DNA from: Bacteroidaceae bacterium
Lineage (GTDB): Bacteria > Bacteroidota > Bacteroidia > Bacteroidales > Bacteroidaceae
NCBI GenBank assembly: GCA_021443285.1
Contig: JABUUG010000006.1
Coordinates: forward strand, 10,853-26,075
DNA length: 15,223 bases
Direction: 5' to 3'
Translations under genes and position numbers: made by a program
Notes under the pieces: model-generated
What the model was told of the DNA's origin: nothing
What the model saw: the letters and a program-made list of their open reading frames with translations, nothing else
The model's database searches: none
Shown here: positions 14,107-15,223 of the stretch, piece by piece
How positions within the stretch are numbered: the first letter of the stretch is position 1
How the letters are laid out: each line of letters opens with the position of its first letter

Positions 14107-15054
14107 TCATTCGTTGTCTTTCTCTTTCAGCCATTCCTTCAGGGTCTGTGTTTTCAGTCCGTTGTTGGCTATGTGCGAGGTGAAATATATGGAACCTTTC
14201 TTGTTCAGGTGGTGCACATCCCCATAGTATGTGTCATCGGGAAACTTGAAGTCTTCGTAGTCGGAGATAAGAGTGTTTTCTTCATAGTCTCTGATGAAGT
14301 CGCAGAAACTTTTCATCGTAAACCATCTGTCGTATTGGTAGAGCGGGGTGAAGAACAGTACTGGCACCACGTTGTTCTGTTTGCATATTTCAATCGCCTT
14401 CCTTGCCCAATAGTCTGCCGATGAATAGTGTTCCCGGAGATATTCTTTTGAGTAATCGTTGCCGCCGTGTTCTCTTTTCAGGCTGTCATACCATGCAATG
14501 CTCCATTGAGCATCACGGTTGTTCAGGTTGTCGCGTGTTATCTCTGTGAAGCCAATGTCAAAATTTTTCATTTTTGACCTGTTGGATAGCACAAGAAGCA
14601 GTTCGGGGTTCAGTATGGCGCAGTAGAAGTTTGACGACAGGAAATAATCCTTCAGGCGGGACGGTTCTGTGTCATAAAATATGAAGGGCAGATGGTGTCT
14701 TATCCATTGTGAAGAATGATGCTTGACGGAAATGTTCTTCTGGTACCTGAATTGAAATCTGCCGTGGTTGATAAGCACGGTGTCAATCTGCGGATTCTCT
14801 TTGAGGATTCGGGGCAACAGGGGGACAGTGAAATCCAGGGCTGTTCCGTCTCTTGAGAGGTTTTCAAACCTGTTGAGGTATTTTTCATTCATGGCACAGC
14901 CTGTCGTCGACGGCCCGATAACTATGGTGTGCGTGTCTTCAGACAGCCTGAAGTCCGACCGCTTCAGGGATGTTATACAATACCAGCTTATTGCTACCAG
15001 TATCACTATTGCGGGAACAGCGACCGCAAAAATGTTCAAAAGGAATTTTTTCAT
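14107..15054 (-). CDS. SGNH-hydrolase-like membrane-anchored protein, copy A
   Basis: Protein of 315 residues with a basic N-terminus (MKKF) and a hydrophobic anchor (about 5-26), then a presumed periplasmic domain. A GxS-type loop, IVIGPSTTGCAMNEKYL (44-60) with S49, is followed by NLSRDG and by NPQIDTVLINHGRF (88-100), a pattern seen in Bacteroidales surface-glycan SGNH-like proteins. The C-terminal segment YGDVHHLNKKG (277-287) supplies D279 and H282 in D-x2-H spacing. The start at 15054 is preferred over an in-frame ATG at 15111, which would overlap kdsA and push the signal anchor inwards. It follows kdsA by 49 nt and precedes an MBOAT, so a periplasmic acyl-transfer partner role is inferred. 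Similarity to copy B is faint. Confidence 0.72.
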   Translation of the reverse strand: MKKFLLNIFAVAVPAIVILVAISWYCITSLKRSDFRLSEDTHTIVIGPSTTGCAMNEKYLNRFENLSRDGTALDFTVPLLPRILKENPQIDTVLINHGRFQFRYQKNISVKHHSSQWIRHHLPFIFYDTEPSRLKDYFLSSNFYCAILNPELLLVLSNRSKMKNFDIGFTEITRDNLNNRDAQWSIAWYDSLKREHGGNDYSKEYLREHYSSADYWARKAIEICKQNNVVPVLFFTPLYQYDRWFTMKSFCDFIRDYEENTLISDYEDFKFPDDTYYGDVHHLNKKGSIYFTSHIANNGLKTQTLKEWLKEKDNE

Positions 15055-15103
15055 TTTCTTGGTGGGAGATAAACAATCGTTAAGGTCTGTAACCTGCTTG
15101 GCT

Positions 15104-15223
15104 TTAGGCAATAATCTCTCTTATTACCTCTTCAAGCTTGTCGAGGCAGAGCATGTTCGGGCCGTCGCTCAGGGCGTTGTCGGGGTCGGGATGCACCTCA
15201 AAGAAATAGCCGTTCTGTCTATC
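15104..15223 (-). CDS. kdsA: 3-deoxy-8-phosphooctulonate synthase (KdsA), C-terminal end
   Basis: The last 39 codons of a minus-strand gene that continues beyond the right edge. The product end reads NGYFFEVHPDPDNALSDGPN then MLCLDKLEEVIREI. The EVHPDP-x4-LSDGPNML segment is the highly conserved C-terminal block of KdsA, in which the His and Asp belong to the active-site region. KdsA is the cytosolic enzyme that condenses phosphoenolpyruvate with arabinose-5-phosphate to give KDO-8-phosphate for the inner core of lipopolysaccharide. The stop TAA is at 15104-15106. The related DAHP synthase family lacks this exact block, so KdsA is clearly preferred. Confidence 0.92.
   Translation of the reverse strand, partial: DRQNGYFFEVHPDPDNALSDGPNMLCLDKLEEVIREIIA

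Noticed and set aside
14107..15111. Longer form of SGNH copy A starting at 15111
   Set aside because: Would overlap the kdsA stop and add 19 polar residues before a typical MKKF signal anchor; the ATG at 15054 is the better start.

Overview
The window looks like chromosomal DNA from a member of the Bacteroidales, most likely Prevotellaceae. The assignment is an inference from three things: a complex I operon in which nuoD is followed directly by nuoH, A-rich leaders with only occasional Shine-Dalgarno motifs, and TAnnTTTG-type promoter boxes. No rRNA, tRNA, CRISPR array, insertion sequence or prophage gene is visible.

Left half, plus strand (1-8956): the distal part of a respiratory complex I operon, in order nuoD (3' end only), nuoH, nuoI, nuoJ, nuoK, nuoL, nuoM, nuoN, then a small four-helix membrane protein of unknown function. 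The genes are tightly spaced (2-41 bp gaps, except 95 bp of short tandem repeats before nuoN). No nuoE, nuoF or nuoG lies between nuoD and nuoH, so this locus encodes the quinone-binding/connecting and proton-pumping arms without the NADH-oxidising module at its usual place. In NuoM the TM7 lysine of the proton channel reads as leucine, while NuoL and NuoN keep it. NuoN carries a GC-rich palindromic segment inside its coding region that resembles a small dispersed repeat. A 23-bp-stem hairpin at 8978-9029 separates this unit from the convergent minus-strand genes.

Middle, minus strand (9040-10062): a small multidrug resistance (SMR) family transporter, and a two-gene toxin-antitoxin module of the MntA/HepT type (nucleotidyltransferase antitoxin gene first, HEPN toxin gene second, overlapping by 23 nt).

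Right half, minus strand (10157-15223): reading in the direction of transcription, the 3' end of kdsA (KDO-8-phosphate synthase, for lipopolysaccharide core synthesis), a membrane-anchored SGNH-like protein, an MBOAT O-acyltransferase, a second SGNH-like protein and a second MBOAT. This looks like two consecutive SGNH-MBOAT pairs. By analogy with AlgI/AlgJ-AlgX, DltB/DltD and PatA/PatB, each pair could move an acyl group across the inner membrane and place it on an envelope glycan. Proximity to kdsA hints at a lipopolysaccharide or surface glycan acceptor, but the acceptor cannot be read from sequence. The doubled cluster is the best candidate here for an undescribed system.
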